The notes below the pieces were generated by a model. The model was not told the origin of the DNA, did no database searches, and was given only the letters and a program-made list of their open reading frames with translations. Shown here piece by piece: positions 1 to 11,395 of a DNA stretch of 64,000 nt (its first letter is position 1; each line of letters opens with the position of its first letter). The stretch is taken from positions 39,901,117-39,965,116 of the forward strand of contig OX638135.1 of the NCBI GenBank assembly GCA_951804985.1. Reading direction: 5' to 3'. This DNA comes from Dryomyza anilis (Eukaryota; Arthropoda; Insecta; Diptera; Dryomyzidae). Both the position numbers and the translations under genes were made by a program.

Positions 1-804
1 CAGTTTTTGATTGATGTCAATAGGCGTCGTAAGCGGCTTGCAGTCATCCATCTGAAATCGCTTCCATGATGTAGCGTTTTTGATCGATCCATATCTTGCC
101 ATTAAGATGATTTCGCGTAATCTGCATACCAAGAATAAACTTTGCTTCGCCTAAGTCTTTCATCTTGAAATGCTGCTTAAGATTGTCCTTAATGTGCTTC
201 TTATATGCAACATTGTTTGTGAATATAAGAATGTCATCCACATATATTGCCACGTACGTCATTTCATTCTGCTTTACTTTGTAATAGATGCACGGGACTG
301 TCTTTGATTGACTCAATCCAATGGTCTTCAGTATCTTGTTCAGCTTTTGGTTCCAAACTCTGCTCGATTGCTTCAGTCCGTATAATAATTTTTTCAGATT
401 ACAAACTTTTCCTCTCTGCACGGCAAATCCCTCTGGATGCTTCATTAAGATCTCCTCATCTAGCTCACTTTGTAAGAAAGCGGTCACCCCGTCCATTTGA
501 TCGATGTCGAGATCAAAACGGACAGCCAATCTCAGCAGTAAGCAAATGATGCATACCTTACTACTGGCGAAAACGTCTCATGATAGTCGATGCCATACCG
601 CTGCGAGTAGCCTTTAATTACTAACCTCGCCTTGTAGCGCTCTACGTCGCCGATTTCATCGCGTTTTGTCCTGAAGGTCCATTTGCAGTCGATGGGTTTT
701 TTTCCTACAGGCAACTGCACCGGCTCCCACGTATTATTCTCTTGCAATGAACTAAACTCATCTTCCATCGCCGTTCTCCACTCGTCTGAATTACTGGTTC
801 TCAA
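1..804 (-). pseudogene. copia reverse transcriptase, broken
   Basis: The N-terminal part (804-532) reads EWRTAMEDEFSSLQENNTW and GYSQRYGIDYHETFSPVVR, classical for the copia RT entry. A frameshift near 530 leads into the palm (529-44), with LLYGLKQSSRVWNQKL and the catalytic YVDDILIF. A second frameshift near 55 is evident because the DCKPLTTPIDINQKL-type continuation is found in another frame up to the window edge. The catalytic aspartates are present, so loss of function comes from frameshifts, not active-site mutation. Confidence 0.92.
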
Positions 805-1011
805 TGCTTCCTTTACAGTCTTGGGATCATCAGTTTCGAGTTAACTAGCAACATAGGACACATATCCATCACGAACTGGTGGCTTTCGATTTCGTGTTGA
901 TCTTCTTAGCTCTGTTGCAGGCTTTTCATCTCTAGCGTGTGCGATTCCATCATCTGATGTTATCTCGATGACATCATCACCAGACGAAAAATCGTCCTCG
1001 GCGTCATCTGG

Positions 1012-1650
1012 CTACATTACTGTAGGATTTTCTTCCACAGTATTTTCTTCTGGTATTTCCCCCACTGAATCGCACATCGGTGAGGTGAAGTAGAAGTCGT
1101 CAACCTGCGCAGAAACTTTCTTGAAGGTTTTCGTTTCCATGAAAACAGCATTCCTGGAAATCACCACCTCGCTCTTCAAAGGATCATAGAAGCGATATGA
1201 CCGCGGATGCAAGGAGTAGCCAACAAAGATCACTCTTTGCCTTTTGCATCCAGCTTCCTCCTTTTATCCTTTGGAATATGAATAACAGCCTGGCACCCAA
1301 ACACTTTTAGATGTTTGACGTTGGGTTTACGGCCAGTCCAAGCTTCTTCTGGTGTTATGTCCTTCAGACCTGCGCACGGCGTCCGGTTGATGCGGTAAGC
1401 AGATGTGTACACCGCCTCAGCAAACAGCGCGCATTTTCAATGATCGTCCGATTCATACGTTGACAATACCATTTTGTGCAGGCGTATAGGAACTGTTGTC
1501 TGGTGCTGAATACCGGAACTTCTCACAATTTTCTTCATCTTTGAGTTGCAAAATTCTGTGCCGTTGTCGCTACGCAAAGCTTTAATGCGCTTTCTAGACT
1601 GGTTTTCCGCCATATTCTTAAACTCGACGAATTTTTCATATACTTAATAC
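1012..1650 (-). pseudogene. copia integrase remnant
   Basis: In the minus direction from about 1620 the frame reads LRSDNGTEF, the second catalytic-Asp block of copia integrase. It continues past a stop near 1437 into AYRINRTPCAGLKDITPEEAW and GRKPNVKHLKVFGC (1412-1230). The following segment IFVGYSLHPRSYRFYDP (1233-1012) is the conserved region between integrase and reverse transcriptase. The N-terminal HHCC part between 1650 and 2601 is only partly recognisable. Several stops and frame changes make it non-functional. Confidence 0.85.
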
Positions 1651-2917
1651 TTACTTTTCAAAAAAAAACGTTCCCGTTTCGTGCAAAGGCTGTCGTGTGA
1701 TCTTCGCTTTAAAACACGGTACGCGTTTTGCCTTCTCAACACCGCTGCTGATGCCACTAACCGCAACACTCACAATCTTCTTGAAAACGTCGTTGCTCGC
1801 AACTCGTTTGTGCCATAATTTGGAGTCCTCTTGTTCACGAGATACGCAAGCCGCTTGTTTACTAGCCTCATTCAAGCGAAACATTTCATTGATGTGGTCA
1901 GCTGTTGCAATAACATCACCTTCAGTGTTGGTAACTTTGCAACCATCATTGTTAAACAGAACTGTATGACCTTTGCTGACAATTTTCGACACCGACAACA
2001 AATTAGTACATAAGTCTGGCACATGCAGAACATCTTGGAATTCGACGTCATATGCTTCGGCTTTATAAGTATCAATAACAATATAAATTTTTCCGACAAC
2101 ATGCAGACTTGTTTTGTTGGCGACCATAACCTCCTGTTTGTTTGGAATTATCTCGCTCGTAAATTTTTTTTTTTCCGAGCACATATGCGACGATGCTCCA
2201 GAGTCCAAGTACCACTCCGATTTCTTGATTACCGGAGCTGCAAACGATCCCAGCATCGCTTGACCCTGCCTCTTCTTGATTGAAGATTTCTTCTCTGGAC
2301 AATTGGATGCGGAGTGTCCGAATCCTTGACAGTTGTAGCACTTCGGGCCTGTGTTATTTTTCTGGCTCTTTTTAAACTTTTGATGTAAAGAAAATGCAGC
2401 TTCGTCCTTTGTTGTCACGCATTTGACGTCTTGCATGAGTTTCAGTTTTATTGCGTTGCCTGTAATAGACATTCCGGAGCTCTGTATGCCCATGATCATG
2501 GGCTTGTACTCGTCCGGCAGCCCTGCAAGCATCATAGAACCTGTCCATTCATCGTCGACATTGAGACCAACACCACGGAGCGCGTGTGCGTTGTTAAGCA
2601 CCTCGTTAACTTAGTCTTCAACGTTGCTAAATTCGCTCAGCTTAGTAGCGCATAACATCTGGATCAATCCAACTCTACGTACCAGACCTGAATCTTGATA
2701 AATTTTGGCAAACATCTCCCAAATTTCCTTCACAGTTTTGCAGTCGACCAATAGAATAAACTCGGATTTCGCCTCCACCAGTTTCTTAGCATTCGTCTCC
2801 GTCCCAAGTACCGCCTTCCACAAATTTCGCATATGAAAAGGCTTCAACCGCAAATTTCCAATTCTGAAAATTCTCACTTCCGCAGAGCTTCTCAATCTGG
2901 TGCTGCATAGGAGCCAT
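1651..2917 (-). pseudogene. gag-PR: copia gag and protease, broken
   Basis: Gag begins at the ATG at 2917 (MAPMQHQIEKL...). It shifts frame near 2800 and then carries one in-frame TAA at 2611-2613; the next ATG at 2601 is in the same frame. The gag block contains a DSGLVRRVG segment and LLAGLPDEY-like LAGLPDEYKPMIMG, both typical of copia gag. A CCHC zinc knuckle follows (CYNCQGFGHSASNCP), then the aspartic protease active site DSGASSHM and a DVLHVPDLCTNLLS stretch typical of copia protease. The protein would assemble particles and process the polyprotein. It ends near 1651 where the frame is lost before integrase. Confidence 0.9.
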
Positions 2918-3038
2918 CACGATTCTAAATTTAACACTCACTAGTTACTTTTTTACACAAAGAGAAATGCCTATAACCTTTTATGAGTTTTAAAAACGAA
3001 TGAAAATTTTATTTTTCAAATTTAATATTTTGACAAAG

Positions 3039-4616
3039 CTAATAACGAAAACTTATTGCTAAAAAACATAAATGTACAGTAGAAAAACTTAAATAATTAT
3101 TCTTAAATTTAACAGTTTGGTTAAGTCCTGTGAGCGGCGTCCTCTGAGCGGCGACGGAGTTAGTTGGAAGTCCTATCCGCTTCCTCAACTGCTCCGTGAT
3201 AAAAGTCGCTTCTGAACCAGAGTCGAATAGAGCGCGCTCCAGGAACATTTCGCCTTCGTGTTCAATGTTGAGCATTACTGTTCCCAGAAGAATGCTCATC
3301 ATCGCAAAAAGTGTCTCTTCGATGTCTTGGGTGGGTCTTAAGTCAGTGGACTGTATAAGAGTCATGAAAGCTTTTATATCCGCTCTTACAGTCCTTGATG
3401 TTATGAGATACTGCTAAATAATTAAAACAGCACTCAAATATTTTTACAGCATCGTGTCTATCCTCTACTTTTATGGATATGAATCTGGGGCACTCACGAA
3501 GAGTGTGCCTACCATTGCAAATTCTGCAAATGGCACCATCAACTTCCCATTTTGATGGCTTGGCATGGATGGGTCTTGGCTCAACAAATCTGGTTCTTGT
3601 CATTTTTGATGCAAATGGATTTTGTAAAACATTGGTGTGCAAAGAATTCACACGTTTGTCTCCCCAAGTTTTTGGTCCAGCATTACTGGAAACTGTCTGT
3701 TGTATAGTCTTCGTAGTCGAAAACTTAATATCGCAAACAGACTCAAAGGTTTTGTATGTTTAGGTCAAAAACTGTCAAAAAATCTACATTCAGGAATTTC
3801 TGTACTATCTGCTAGAGATATTTCAAATATCTCTAGCGTAATTTTGGGAAGATGGGTCGAACACAGATAAACTAGAATTGGACTCCAGTTATCTGTGTAT
3901 GTATCCAACATTTGCAGGGTCGTCACACAGTTGTTGAATGTCCGTTGTAACTTTTTAACAGACCTACCAGACTCAGACGTAACTGGTGGCAAATTCAATA
4001 GGGTCTTGAGTTGAGCATTTACTTGCATTCTTTTATTCTCGTATTGTTCAATGAGATTACTCCATGCCAGTATAAAACCATCATTGGTAAGAGGAGCATT
4101 TCTTACAATGTCTCTTGCTTCGCCTCGGGTCTTTTGATTAAGATGGAAAAGTTTTTACACATTGCATAATTTGGCGTTTTTTATGTAGACAGCAGAAAAC
4201 ATAACTCTAAAAGTGGGCCAGGTGACGTAGTCACCATCAAAATTATCCGTTTCACACGGGGGTAAATGAATAGAGGGTGCAAATTGAATTGGGGTCGTTT
4301 CTTCTCTTGCCTTAGGAGTTTCTACCGGTTGCTTTAGGGTCTCCATTATTTCTGAAAGGGAAGAAATACAGCGTATATATGCGTTGTATCCTTTAGCAAA
4401 TTTATCTTTCAGCTTCTTTCGGTCCACATTGGGAATGTCGGATTCACTTCGTATAGTATTATACGAAGTTTGGAAATTATCCCACAGAAAAGTAAGCTGC
4501 TTCCGATGAAACTCTAAGGCATGAGGTACTAAATATTGGGTAGGGGTCTCGCATATAGTTTGCTCAAATTCAATAATGTCGTTTCCGAATTGAATAAATG
4601 CTGTCAGAGCCGCCAT
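3039..4616 (-). pseudogene. BEL/Pao-type gag and protease remnant
   Basis: From the ATG at 4616 the minus strand encodes a Pao-type gag N-terminus with the segment FDGDYVTWPTFRVMF, matching the DUF1759 region. After a frame break it resumes at 4028-3765 (LKTLLNLPPVTSESGRS). It resumes again at 3651-3343 with the knuckle CRICNGRHTLREC (CX2CX3HX4C) and a second Cys-rich segment. The last piece (3365-3039) carries the protease motif ALFDSGSEATFI. At least three frame changes separate the pieces, and no RT or integrase follows because the copia element adjoins. This is a 5' fragment of a second LTR element, different from the one at 34608-41205. Confidence 0.85.
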
Positions 4617-5280
4617 ATTTTTTATTATTGGAGTTGTGTTTAAATAATATTCAATTTAAATAACTTCAGAAATTCTCAAACAATTCAATAATAAAATGTT
4701 GGGTCTGGATGGCTTAATTTAAAAAAAATGTTTTTAAATTAACGAGTCGCCTTTTTTTTTAAATAAATCTGAAAAAATTCACAAAAAATTTATAAGCACA
4801 TTTTATGTGTGGGTCAATGTGATTAATCTTCAAAAAATATTTTGGATTTTTACGGGTCGTATTTATTTTTCAAAAAAAATCTAAAATAAAATTTAACAAC
4901 TTTTTATAAAAATCAATAAATTTTTTTTTGGGTGTGTATTGGTTAACAGCAATTATTATTAATAACGAAATGTATTTCAAAACTTAGTTTTTTTAGATAA
5001 AATTTCAACAATCTTTGAAAATGTTATCTTTGGGTCACAATGGGTTAACTTTAACATTTTATTTAGTCGTAAACCGGGTCACAAATAAAATTTTATAGCG
5101 CAGTTAAGCTTTTTCGGTCGCAATTTGTTAAAAATCAAAAATATTTTTTATAAAAATTCGATAAAAGAATTAATTTTGTAAAAAAAAATTCTTAAACTTC
5201 ATTTAAAAAATCAATTAAATACTTTTGGGTCGCTATGGGTTAAGTTTTCAAAAATCGGGTAGTTTTTTATAATAATTTTT
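4617..5280. other. AT-rich non-coding stretch with recurring GGGTCR..GGGTTA motif
   Basis: No coding signal is seen. Variants of TTTGGGTCRCAATGGGTTAA recur at about 4811, 4929, 5031, 5119 and 5226, and again at about 6080 beyond the inserted dispersed repeat. This could be the leader or LTR of the adjoining Pao fragment, or a decayed irregular tandem repeat. Confidence 0.4.
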
Positions 5281-6068
5281 CAATAAACGAGTTGGGAAAG
5301 TTAGGTCACATGGGTTAGTTTGGTCACATGGAACGGACTTTTATAGTCCTTTATAGGCCATCTTTGGTGGGGATATTAATGTGGGATATTTAATTGTATA
5401 TCTTAATTTTAAAGTTCTTAATTATGCTAAACATTATCCCCTTGGTATTTTATTCACATTTTAGAAATTTACGTATTACTTATTTACAAAATTGATATAA
5501 AAGTATAAAAAAAACGAATGAAAAAATTATAAAAATAAAAGTGGGCGAACCACGCCTATATTTAAAATGGTGTAAGGCTAATTTTTCATAGATTTGATTT
5601 TAATAATTCACGGCTAATTTTTCCACTATGAAAACCCGGAAAATAATGTAAAAAAATGTGGGCGGATCACGTTCATTTTCGGACCACATATTTTTCGGTG
5701 AATTCTAACAATATGTTTTAAATTTTTTAACTATATCTTGAATACTTTTCGAGTTATTAGTTCCTAAAGAGTTGTGAAAAAAGTGACTCGTATGGGAGGT
5801 GGGCGTGTCCGTTGACTGATTTGGGTCATTTTCAAAGTCATTTCCTACTTTTGGCTAGAACATATTGAAACGAAATTTCATCGCATTCTGAGAAGTATTT
5901 CTCAATTTAGTACGTTTTTGGACAGACAGATAGACGGACAGACAGACGGACATGGCTAAACACACTTGGGTAGTGATGCTTTTCCATACCGGACACGCCT
6001 TCTAAGAGGCGTAAAATATATGCACAAACTTAATATACCATGTACCTCATAGGTGTAGGGTATAAAAA
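5281..6068 (-). repeat. dispersed non-coding repeat, family D, minus copy
   Basis: The core holds alternating GACAGACGGACA-type runs at 5930-5952 and ends in a TGTAGGGTATAAAAATT-type edge at about 6050-6068. The reverse complement matches 33832-34441 along most of its length, including the outer CCATGTGACC..AACTTTCCC..ACTCG edge (5283-5335 against 34390-34440). Related copies lie at 10686-11395 and 57640-57890, and a fragment at 43860-44025. No open frame of note is present, so it is probably a non-autonomous element. Confidence 0.7.
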
Positions 6069-7370
6069 TTAAAGTTATTTTTTGGGTCGAAAAGGGTTAA
6101 AAAGTTTTAATGTGGGTTTAAAAGAGCTAAATATTGTTCAATAGGCAATTTCCAAAAAATATGGGATTATTTTTTGGTTCCCACGGGTTATTTATAAAAT
6201 CCCACGAAAACACTATTTTTGTGCACAACGTGGCAACCCTGTATACATTTGACAGAAGCGCTCTTTACTGTGAGTGTATCAGTGTTTATGTACATTTGCT
6301 TTTTGAGCAAATAAAGCAAATAAACAAACGAGTGCATCGGCAAGTAGATAGCTGAAACAAATGAAACAAAAATGTTTGGCAACTTTGATAAATAAAATAT
6401 ATTGTAACAATTTAAAAATGTGAAAATAAACAAAATCAATTGATTTTGTTAAATTATATTTAACACTTTTGGTGAAAGTTTATTTATTTTAAAACGATCG
6501 CTTCGTATAATATGATGTTTTCATTCGCGTCGGGTCGGTTTGCAAAAAAATTTCAATTTCACTGAAGTTTCACAATTGATTTTATTTTGTTATTACTTTC
6601 ACTTTTGTTACGGGTCGTGCCGATTTTAATTAAATTAAAATTTACGCCAAATATTTTTATTGTTTCTCTTTTTTTAATGTTTCTGCTATTTGATTACTTT
6701 AAAAAGGTTATATATATATATATATATATATATATAACATATAACAAGTTTTTTTAACTTCGAAAATCAACGTTTAACATTCATTTATTCGGCTTGACCA
6801 TGACTTTAAATCCACATTGGTGGATTTAAATTTATCGAACCTTAAACCCAATATGACATTGCACTTAATATTCACTTGCGAATGCTTCTCTATAGGGCTT
6901 ACCCAACGAAAACCCGATTATTTCCCGATGGCGCATCGGGAAAATTTCTACTAGGGATAGAAGGGCGCAAAACATAGATAAACGGCCTGTGCCAATCGGT
7001 AACTTTTTACTCGAAACATGAAATTTTGACAAGTAAATCTAAAATTCTGAAGCTATTGAGGTGAATATAAATTGTCAAAATTTTGTGTAGCCCAAGGGGC
7101 TACATGAAATTCTGACAAATACAAAATAATGAAGTTTGAAAAATTTTAAAACAAATTTAATAAGCAAATGTTGTTTTGGCGTAAACTTCATTAAAAAAAT
7201 GTACAATACACTCGGGGTCGCGTAATTTGAAGGACCGAGCTGCATAAATGCTCTGAAAATACAAACTGCAGCACCAGGAAAGGAATCAAACCACCACGTC
7301 GGACAAGTGCGCGGACAAATATTGCCTGGGCCAGCTCTTTGGGACAGCACTACCAAATATTACGAGCCAG
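6069..7370. other. AT-rich non-coding DNA with (TA)n microsatellite
   Basis: No gene is recognised. A (TA)14 run occupies 6709-6736. Positions 6847-6883 share the string TTAATATTCACTTGCGAATG with 52573-52595, so part of this stretch belongs to another dispersed repeat. A TTACCCAAC string near 6899 resembles the terminus of the element at 51064. The rest shows nothing I can name. Confidence 0.5.
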
Positions 7371-9180
7371 CGAACTGAAACGCTTCGAGATTTTTCTTAT
7401 CAAATTAAAAAAAATATATTTTTGTTACAACTTATTTTTACAAAACTTAAATTTTCTTAAAATTTTTATCTAATATTTTTTTAAATTTTTTTTTATTATT
7501 TGAATGCACCATAATGTAACCAACTATTTCATTGTACAATATTAGTTTCTAACACTTACCGTTTTCATTGTGGAGCACTTCTTGTAGTGCTCAAAAAATT
7601 CTGAAACACCTCAAAATACATTTTTTATACAAACAATTCGACTAGTTAAAAAAAAAGCTTGTGAATTGTTCTGAACCATTTTTAATTCATAATAATATAT
7701 CATACCACATGTTTTTAAAATTGTAATTTGGTATCACTAATTTTAAGTGTGTCCAATAGATCAACTTGTCTGTTAACCGTAGATTTTCAAATATCAAACA
7801 CGTGTTTTACTTTGCAATGGCACAATATTCAAACCAAGAGTATGCAGATATCCATTTCGTTTATGGATTTTGTAATGGTAATTCTGCGGATTCACAAACG
7901 GAATATCGAAGAAGATTTCCGTTTCGTCGAATACCCAATATAAGAGTTTTTACAAATACTACGGGCGTACTTAACCTCAATAGAGTGGATTACAATCCGG
8001 AAACATCAAGAAATGTTGAAATAGAAAATGATATAATAAACTGTGTAAGATCAGATCCTTCGATAAGTACCAGGCGAATGTCTTTACAACTAAATGTGTC
8101 ACGGCGAAAATTTTTTAATATTTTGCGTTCAGAAAAGTTGCATCCGTACCACATAACAACAGTACAAGGTTTATTACCAGAAGATTTTCCTCAACGAATA
8201 GAATTTTGCAAGTGGTTGCTGGAAAGAAACTTAGATAATGAACAATTTATTATGAACATATTATGGACAGATGAATCGCAATTCAACAAAAATAGCATTA
8301 TAAACTAATAATTTTCACACATGGGCCGCTGCGAATCCACATTCAAAAAAACCAAATTCATTTCAACATCGAATTAGTATAAACGTGTAGGCTGGTGTAA
8401 TTGGTAATTTACTAATTGGACCGTTTATACTTCCTCCAAGACTAAATAGTGAACATTATTTGGATTTCTTACAAAATACATTGTCGGAGCTTCTCGAAGA
8501 TGTACCGATTGGACAAAGGTTGGCACTTACTTACCAACACGTTGGCGCTCCATGTCACTATGGTAGAAATGTTAAAGATTGGTTAAATGCAAATTACCCA
8601 AATCGCTGGATTGGAAGGAATGGTCCAATTCATTGGCCGGCTAGATCACCAGATCTTACAATTCTTGATTTCTATGTGTGGGGAACCATGAAAGAATTGG
8701 TTTACTCCACCGAAATACACACACACTGTGGATGAGTTGAATCAAAGGATAGAAGCAGCAGCAGATAAAGTAAGAAATGACTTAAGAAGAATGAATGTGA
8801 AAAGTGTGATTCTAAAACGAGCTTTATATTGTATACAGTCTAATGGAGAGCAATTTGAACAAATGTTGTGATGAACCTTTTGTAAAAAAATGCATAAAAT
8901 TAAAAAAAAATTGTTTGTTTGTATAAAAAATGTATTTTAAGGTGTTTCAGAATTTTGGGAGCACTACAAGAAGTGCTCCACAATGAAAACGGTAAGTGTT
9001 AGAAACTAATATTGTACAATGAAATAGTTGGTTACATTATGGTGCATTCAAATATTAAAAAAAATTTAAAAAAATAATAGATAAAAATTTTGGGAAAATT
9101 TGAGTTTTGTAAAAATAAGTTGTAACAAAAATATATTTTTTTTTAATTTGATAAGAAAAATCTCGTAGCGTTTCAATTCG
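7371..9180 (+). mobile_element. IS630/mariner-superfamily DNA transposon with long terminal inverted repeats
   Basis: The left arm (7371-7636) and right arm (8916-9180) are imperfect reverse complements over about 265 bp, from CGAACTGAAACGCTTCGAG at the left tip to CTCGTAGCGTTTCAATTCG at the right. Each arm also contains the small hairpin GAGCACT-TCTTGT-AGTGCTC (about 7571 and 8972). A single plus-strand transposase remnant fills the interior. I see no clear TA target duplication at the arm tips, so the true ends may lie slightly inside. The structure is a whole element with a dead transposase. Confidence 0.88.
7817..8871 (+). pseudogene. DDE transposase (DUF4817 helix-turn-helix plus DDE domain), broken
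   Basis: The ATG at 7817 gives MAQYSNQEYADIHFVYGFCN, the usual start of the DUF4817-containing insect transposase family; an in-frame ATG at 7766 lies upstream. A DNA-binding segment (PSISTRRMSLQLNVSRR) precedes the first catalytic block WTDESQF (about 8267-8287). The frame breaks at 8306-8312, a TAG replaces a Trp codon at about 8388-8390, and a further frameshift near 8720 precedes the C-terminus ending at 8871. The second catalytic block reads QHVGAPCH, with Val where the family has Asp (QHDGAPCH). The third reads SPDLTILDFYVWG. Three frame lesions plus the Asp loss make it inactive. Confidence 0.9.
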
Positions 9181-9578
9181 ATATGTCAATATTCAAATTT
9201 TCCTAGTAACTATGATCGATTATCTGTAAAATGAATGTAATCTTTTTGCTTAGGGCTTTAAATTGTAGAAGTAATAATTCAATATACGTGTGTATCAAAT
9301 TTTCTCAAGTAAATTTTGAAAACACCCTGTATATCATTGGGTGTTCCAAATAGACCCTAACTCTAGAACGATTTTTTTCATGAAATTTACCAAGGAATCA
9401 GCCCCTAAAAACTTTGCACCCCAAAGCGGGCCACCCTGTATATATATGAAAAAAAAGTCATTACTCTTACCAAAAAATTCTCCAAACAAACAAACAAATT
9501 GGCTGAACTTTAATAACCGGATGAAGTGAAATATTTTTTCTTCAAACTATCCCCTCGGTTTGGGTCCCAGACTAAATT
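9181..9578. other. AT-rich non-coding DNA
   Basis: Two short CACCCTGTATA strings (about 9325 and 9432) sit about 105 bp apart. This string is common at edges of insect DNA-transposon remnants, so a small decayed element may be present. No coding signal is recognised. Confidence 0.3.
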
Positions 9579-10221
9579 GGGGTGCGGTTGGAACTTGTGG
9601 TACCCCAGATAAATCGAAACCTTATACACCTACCTATATGAACATGTAGGTACTGAAATGAAAGATATTGATCTCACGATTAATATGTTATTATGTTCAT
9701 GGTCCGATAACCCCAGTAATCTCAGGACCCTTTTTAGTTTTAACAACTGAGTTCATTTCATACACGAATAATATATATATACGAAAAGAAATTTAATCAG
9801 GAGTCTATTATACCCTTTTGTAATTATGTTTTAAAAAATATAAAATTTAATATTTTCTAAAAAAATGTCGCAAAAAAAGGCGCTTCCTCGATATAACTTT
9901 CCAACGAAATATTATAATTAACTGTTGGGCCTCTTCTATAAAATTAAAAGAAAACGTTTCAGTTTCATATTCATTTCAAAATTTCGTCGTAATTTTGATA
10001 AATAATTAAATATTTTTCTGAACAATCAGCATTTCATTTTAATTTTTATTTGAATTGTTACATAATTACAAATTCTAATCGCTATGGTTATAAGATCATA
10101 AATATAACCATATAATTACAAATGTTGCATTATTACCTTTCATTTGAGTACCTATATGACCAAATATGTAGATGTACCGGATTTCGATTTTTCTTGGGTA
10201 CCACAGATCCGACCGCACCCT
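9579..10221. mobile_element. MITE-like element with about 90-bp inverted arms
   Basis: Arm 9580-9670 (GGGTGCGGTTGG... TGTGGTACC... AAATCGAAA... GTAGGTACTGAAATGAAAG) is the imperfect reverse complement of 10130-10220. The interior, about 460 bp, is AT-rich with no open frame. A related half-arm (TCGAAATTCGGTACACCTAC... GTATCAAATGAATG) occurs at about 11140-11195. The arms are diverged, so this is an old copy. Confidence 0.7.
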
Positions 10222-10584
10222 ATATTTTTTCTTTTTTAAGCAAATAAAACTGTTGATTTAAAGAAAATAAGTTGGTTTAAAGAAGTACAGTTGTGTATAA
10301 TTCATTATTCACTGTATTTGATGAGAAAATATAAAAAAGTGCGCAAAATAAATTTTTGGGGCGCATTTTAGAAAAAATTGGAAAAAAGGCGCAAAAAGAT
10401 CAATCGCTGTAAAGAGCCAAAACTAGCTAGGAATACGTCTTGAAAAATATTGACTTTCCAGACTGGTCATAATGAGGCTTAACTGGCCAGGAAAACGTCT
10501 GGAAAACTAGCTCCTTTCTATACAGGCTATAATGAGGCTAATGCTGTTATGCCACTGGCTTAAAAAGTACACGAATATACTAGT

Positions 10585-10639
10585 ACCCAGTAAGACATGC
10601 CTTACCGAAACAAAGACAATATTATATTTTCTCACTCAA
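10585..10639 (+). repeat. direct repeat flanking dispersed repeat D (left copy)
   Basis: The segment AAGACATGCCTTAC...GAAA followed by ACAATATTATATTTTCTCAC recurs at 11406-11468 with small indels. The two copies bracket the family-D element at 10686-11395. They may be an old duplicated flank or parts of a larger repeat. Confidence 0.6.
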
Positions 10640-10685
10640 TGTAACAATGTGAAAATTAAATACCAGCAGCAGCAGTAGTCATTTT

Positions 10686-11395
10686 TATACCCTACACTAA
10701 GAGTGAAAGGGTATATTCAGGTTGGTACGCCGTTTGTAACACCCAGAAGGAAGCATCTCCAGTATGGAAAAGTATATATATTCTTGATCAGCATGACCTC
10801 CTGAGTCGATTTAGCGATGTCCGTCTGTCTGTCCGTCTGTCTGTTGAAATCCCTACTACTTTTAAAATTGAAGAGCTAGATAAATGAAACTTATAACTTA
10901 GATTACTAATATACCTACGCTGTATGTGCGAATTTTGCGAAAATTGGCGAGATCGGTCCATTGGGACCTATGATCCGACCACTTATGTTCAAATACCTCA
11001 TATAAAATGTACATATAAAGATCAATTTTTATGTATACGTGCTTAGGTAAACTTTTTTGGTCAAATATATATTGACATCATGCTCAAATACATGATAATA
11101 ATGTTTTCCGGCGAAAAGACTTGTGGTTCACAAAAAAAAATCGAAATTCGGTACACCTACCCATTTGTAAATATGGGTATCAAATGAATGGAAATTCTTC
11201 AGCGGTTGAATGTTTGTAGTTATTTTCAGGATTCGTATACCCTGGTAACCTATATACCACTTTGAATGGTAACCACACATATGTGTAGGGTATTTATAGT
11301 CGGCTTAGACCGATTATAATTTTGGATAATCCTAACTATCATAATTACACATACTTTAAAATTTCCCATGTGATCTAACCTTCCCAACTGGTTTA
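10686..11395 (+). repeat. dispersed non-coding repeat, family D, plus copy
   Basis: It begins TATACCCTACACTAAGAG, contains the GTCCGTCTGTCTGTCCGTCT run at about 10818-10845, and ends with CCCATGTGATCTAACCTTCC at about 11365-11385. This matches the edge of the copies at 5281 and 33832. The middle part diverges from those copies and includes a half-arm related to the MITE at 9579-10221. No coding capacity is seen. Confidence 0.6.

Larger units (their letters stand above)
1..2917 (-). mobile_element. Ty1/copia LTR retrotransposon, degenerate, cut by the left window edge
   Basis: Reading the minus strand from 2917 down to 1 gives the copia order gag, protease, integrase, reverse transcriptase. 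All parts are recognisable by motif but are broken by frameshifts and stops. RNase H and the 3' LTR would lie left of position 1. A GGTTATAGGC-like string at about 2970-2980 upstream of gag could be what remains of an initiator-Met-tRNA type primer site, but this is weak and I cannot delimit a 5' LTR. The element is inactive as read. A copia clade assignment is firm; the family is not known. Confidence 0.93.
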
